The notes under the pieces: model-generated
What the model was told of the DNA's origin: nothing
Database searches by the model: none
The model's input: only the letters and a program-made list of their open reading frames with translations
NCBI GenBank assembly: GCA_013152215.1
Contig: JAADGT010000044.1
Span: forward strand, 1 to 15,454
From: Deltaproteobacteria bacterium
GTDB lineage: Bacteria; Desulfobacterota; Deferrisomatia; Deferrisomatales; Deferrisomataceae
DNA: 15,454 bases
Reading direction: 5' to 3'
Part shown: in pieces, positions 13,708 to 15,454 of the stretch
Numbering within the stretch: position 1 is the stretch's first letter
Layout of the letters: every line of letters starts with the position of its first letter
Translations under genes and position numbers: made by a program

Positions 13708-14250
13708 TCAGCGCCCCCCGATCCGCCGCAACAACCGAAGGATGTCGCGGCCCATGCTCTCTTCCAGCCCCACCGTGAACCCCCGATACACCGCCTCCAC
13801 CGTCCCGTCGGGCCGGAGCAGGAAGCTCGCCGGGGTGAACGTGACCCCGAAAGCGTTGGCCAGGGTGAAGTCCGGGTCCCAGGTGAACCGGAACGGCAGG
13901 TCGTAGTCGCGGATGTACCCCTCGAAGTCCCTGGCCTTCATGTCCACGAACACGCCCACCACCCCGAACCTGCCGATCTCCGCCCTCAGTTTCTTGATCG
14001 CCAACATCTCCCGAACACATGAGCGGCATGCGGTCTGGAGAAACACCACCAGCACCGGTCGGCCCGGTGCCACCTCGTCGAGGGACCGGACCTCGCCGCC
14101 GGGGATCTCCGCGAACCGGAACCGGGGTGCAGGCTCCCCCTCGCGCAGCATCCGCTCGGTTCCCATCCCGGCCCCGCCCGATCCGGCGAAGGCCAGCACC
14201 AGGAACGGCAGCAGTCCAATGCGGACGAAGAGCCCATGGCGAAGCCTCAT
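13708..14250 (-). CDS. Exported TlpA/thioredoxin-like thiol-disulfide protein
   Basis: This 180-residue protein has a basic start (MRLRHGLFVR), a hydrophobic segment (IGLLPFLVLAFAG) and a likely signal cleavage or anchor near residue 22-28. The rest is a thioredoxin/AhpC-TSA fold: GEPAPRFRF, then FLQTACRSCVREM with the redox pair C75-R-S-C78, then FTPASFLLRPDG containing the cis-proline. It probably reduces or handles disulfides or peroxides outside the cytoplasmic membrane. The ATG at 14250 has AAGGAG eight bases upstream; a longer frame starting at 14328 lacks a ribosome site and would bury the signal peptide. The gene lies 66 bases before prkA on the same strand. The leader contains GC-rich alternative hairpins (14291-14318). 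Confidence 0.85.
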   Translation of the reverse strand: MRLRHGLFVRIGLLPFLVLAFAGSGGAGMGTERMLREGEPAPRFRFAEIPGGEVRSLDEVAPGRPVLVVFLQTACRSCVREMLAIKKLRAEIGRFGVVGVFVDMKARDFEGYIRDYDLPFRFTWDPDFTLANAFGVTFTPASFLLRPDGTVEAVYRGFTVGLEESMGRDILRLLRRIGGR

Positions 14251-14290
14251 CGGGAATTCTCCTTTGTACTTACATGGATACCACGGCACC

Positions 14291-14318
14291 CGCCCCCTGC
14301 AAGGGGGGCGGATCCCCC
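14291..14318. promoter_or_regulatory. Mutually exclusive GC hairpins in the divergent promoter region
   Basis: CGCCCCC (14291-14297) can pair with GGGGGCG (14304-14310) around TGCAAG. The same G run (14304-14308) can instead pair with CCCCC at 14314-14318 around CGGAT. It lies between the TlpA-like start and the divergent tRNA promoter, within the probable leader of the - strand gene. Regulatory meaning is inferred only. Confidence 0.35.
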
Positions 14319-14333
14319 GGAGCGCCAAACCGC

Positions 14334-14362
14334 TTGACCGGGCCCGGGCGGGTCAGTAGAAT
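14334..14362 (+). promoter_or_regulatory. Sigma-70 promoter for the tRNA-Ser genes
   Basis: TTGACC at 14334-14339 and TAGAAT at 14357-14362 are separated by exactly 17 bases, each matching consensus in five of six positions. The expected start point, near 14369, lies about 11 bases before the first tRNA. It is the best promoter in the window, and such strength is usual for tRNA genes. Confidence 0.8.
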
Positions 14363-14379
14363 GCGCCTCTTCGCGGGTC

Positions 14380-14470
<91 letters not shown>

Positions 14471-14489
14471 ATGCTTTTCCGGGAACAAC

Positions 14490-14581
<92 letters not shown>

Positions 14582-14615
14582 CTCCCTCTTCCGTTCCTGC
14601 TTCGAGGAGTTGGTC

Positions 14616-15143
14616 ATGAGGACGCGGATCGTAGTGGCGGTCGCACTCGCCGGGGCCTTGGCTCTCGGCGCCTGTTCCAAGAGCGAGGAGCCAGCCCCCA
14701 AGGCCGAGGCGCCGGCCCAGAAGGTGGAGCCGTCCGCGTCCCACGAGGCCCAGCCCGGCGGCACCGGGTCCATGGGGGCGGCGCCGGTCAAGCGCCAGGT
14801 GGTGGTGCCCGAGGACGTGAAGGCCGCTTGGAAGGCCGTGGTCCTGACGGTGACGGACAAGAAGGAGAACAAGACCGAGGACGTCACCATCGGGATCGGC
14901 CAGACCGCCACCGTGGGCGGGCTCGAGATCACCGTGGAGACCTTTTTGCCCGCGTTCACCATGGGCGGTGGGGTGATCACCTCCAAGTCCAACGACACGG
15001 AGAACCCGGCGGCCCGGCTGGTGATCAAGGAGAACGGCCAAGAGGTGTTCTCCGGGTGGATGTTCAGCATGTACCCCGAGGCCCACGCCTTCGAGCACGA
15101 GCGCTACGCCGTCCTGCTCAAGGACTTCATAAAGGCCGAGTAA
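14616..15143 (+). CDS. DUF2155-domain lipoprotein
   Basis: This 175-residue protein starts with MRTRIVVAVALAGALALGAC. The lipobox L17-G-A-C20 predicts a lipid-anchored mature protein. An Ala/Pro/Glu/Lys-rich linker runs to about residue 60. The rest matches DUF2155: VLTVTDKKENKTEDVTIGIG, then VGGLEITVETFLPAF, and the ending GWMFSMYPEAHAFEHERYAV. In many members the domain ends near a cysteine; here it ends DFIKAE without one. The function of the family is unknown; a periplasm-facing envelope role is inferred from the anchor. The ATG at 14616 has GAGGAG six bases upstream. It lies 34 bases after tRNA-Ser(GGA) and 16 before tRNA-Arg, so it may be read through from the tRNA promoter. Confidence 0.82.
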   Translation: MRTRIVVAVALAGALALGACSKSEEPAPKAEAPAQKVEPSASHEAQPGGTGSMGAAPVKRQVVVPEDVKAAWKAVVLTVTDKKENKTEDVTIGIGQTATVGGLEITVETFLPAFTMGGGVITSKSNDTENPAARLVIKENGQEVFSGWMFSMYPEAHAFEHERYAVLLKDFIKAE

Positions 15144-15159
15144 ATCGTACAAGCAATTT

Positions 15160-15236
15160 GCGCGCGTAGCTCAGTTGGATAGAGCGGCGGACTACGGATC
15201 CGCAGGTCAGGGGTTCGAATCCTCTCGCGCGCACCA
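15160..15236 (+). tRNA. tRNA-Arg(ACG)
   Basis: Acceptor stem GCGCGCG pairs with CGCGCGC, followed by A and encoded CCA. The D arm is GCTC/GAGC. Anticodon stem GCGGA/TCCGC encloses CTACGGA, giving anticodon ACG, normally edited to ICG to read CGU, CGC and CGA. The T loop is TTCGAAT. Only 16 bases separate it from the lipoprotein stop, so it is probably processed from a shared transcript. Confidence 0.96.
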
Positions 15237-15238
15237 GT

Positions 15239-15280
15239 AAACACAAGGGGTTACGGCTTAGGCCGTAACCCCTTGTGTTT
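15239..15280 (+). terminator. Strong intrinsic terminator after tRNA-Arg
   Basis: Two perfectly complementary 19-base arms (15239-15257 and 15262-15280) enclose the 4-base loop TTAG. The arms contain ACAAGGGGTTACGGC and its complement; the outer pairs are AAACAC/GTGTTT, so the hairpin ends in a short T run. It lies 3 bases after the tRNA CCA end. Confidence 0.93.
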
Positions 15281-15454
15281 GTACGCCCGGCATGGGCACT
15301 GGCTTGGAGGTGAAAGTCCTTCCCCGAGTAGGTCACGACGAGGGAAGGGAAGCGCAAGGGCGTGAGGGTGACCGAGCGTCCGGAGGAAGCGTGGAACGAA
15401 CCCACGGGCCGACGAACAGGAATCGGATACGAGGCGCTGGGGACCGGGGCGAGT
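15281..15454 (+). mobile_element. 5' end of a group II intron (truncated by window end), probably class IIC-like
   Basis: From 15281 the sequence reads GTACG, then GCCCGGCATGGGC (15285-15297), GGTGAAAGTCC (15309-15319), GCGCAAGGGCGTGAGGGTG, GGAGGAAGCG (15382-15391) and GACGAACAGGAAT. These blocks are in the same order as in domain I of known bacterial group II introns; from memory they resemble the Oceanobacillus iheyensis IIC intron (GUGUGCCCGGCAUGGG...). The first bases differ from the GUGYG consensus at position 3. The intron would start exactly at the foot of the terminator hairpin, a typical IIC target. The reverse transcriptase gene, domains V/VI and 3' end lie outside the window. Confidence 0.85.

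Noticed and set aside
10984..14022. Very long open frame on the + strand opposite prkA and the DUF444 gene
   Set aside because: It is a shadow of GC-rich coding DNA: it has Val/Leu/His-rich sequence without domains, no ribosome site, and lies opposite genes with clear family matches.
15127..15405. Small - strand open frame over tRNA-Arg and the intron start
   Set aside because: It covers a tRNA, a terminator and intron RNA; such frames are common artefacts of tRNA annotation.

Overview
The window is GC-rich bacterial chromosome, roughly two thirds G+C by eye, with wobble positions saturated by G/C. It most likely comes from a Desulfobacterota/deltaproteobacterial-type Gram-negative. The clues are futalosine-pathway menaquinone genes, a PilZ protein, a DUF2155 lipoprotein, a prkA-DUF444-spoVR cluster and abundant short intergenic repeats. 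The lineage is an inference and no marker gene here settles it.

Left part, + strand (1-5120). An ElyC/YdcF-type DUF218 membrane protein and an ElaA/YjcF-type GNAT acetyltransferase come first, separated by repeat-filled spacers. A tight three-gene operon, mqnP-mqnE-mqnC, follows with overlapping stop/start codons. It encodes a UbiA-type prenyltransferase and two radical-SAM enzymes of the futalosine route to menaquinone. After about 450 bp without a convincing gene comes a small PilZ-domain protein with its own candidate sigma-70 promoter, convergent with the next block.

Central part, - strand (5975-14250). Read in transcription order: a TlpA-like exported thiol protein, a PrkA-family AAA/kinase (739 aa), a DUF444 (YeaH/YhbH) protein with a vWA-like metal site, a divergent SpoVR protein, a 260-bp repeat-rich spacer, and a second, longer and quite different PrkA-family protein (about 830 aa). 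The kinase-DUF444-SpoVR trio is a known conserved association. The second kinase downstream, the redox protein upstream and a CxxC in the tail of the first kinase make this cluster the most interesting protein system in the window. I infer that the products work together in a stress or starvation signalling complex.

Right part, + strand (14334-15454). A strong sigma-70-like promoter precedes tRNA-Ser(GCT) and tRNA-Ser(GGA), then a DUF2155 lipoprotein, tRNA-Arg(ACG) and a 19-bp perfect terminator hairpin. Directly after the hairpin, the sequence becomes the 5' end of a group II intron, cut off by the window edge. Insertion behind a terminator is the habit of class IIC introns.

Intergenic regions carry several related short repeats: MITE-like elements with roughly 30-bp inverted ends, a 28-bp identical direct repeat, 8-bp-period CCTAGC-type tandem arrays ending in a GGGCCGAAGGCCC hairpin, and a CCCCTGCGGGG hairpin element. 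The same families recur around 1.0-2.1 kb and 8.5-8.7 kb.
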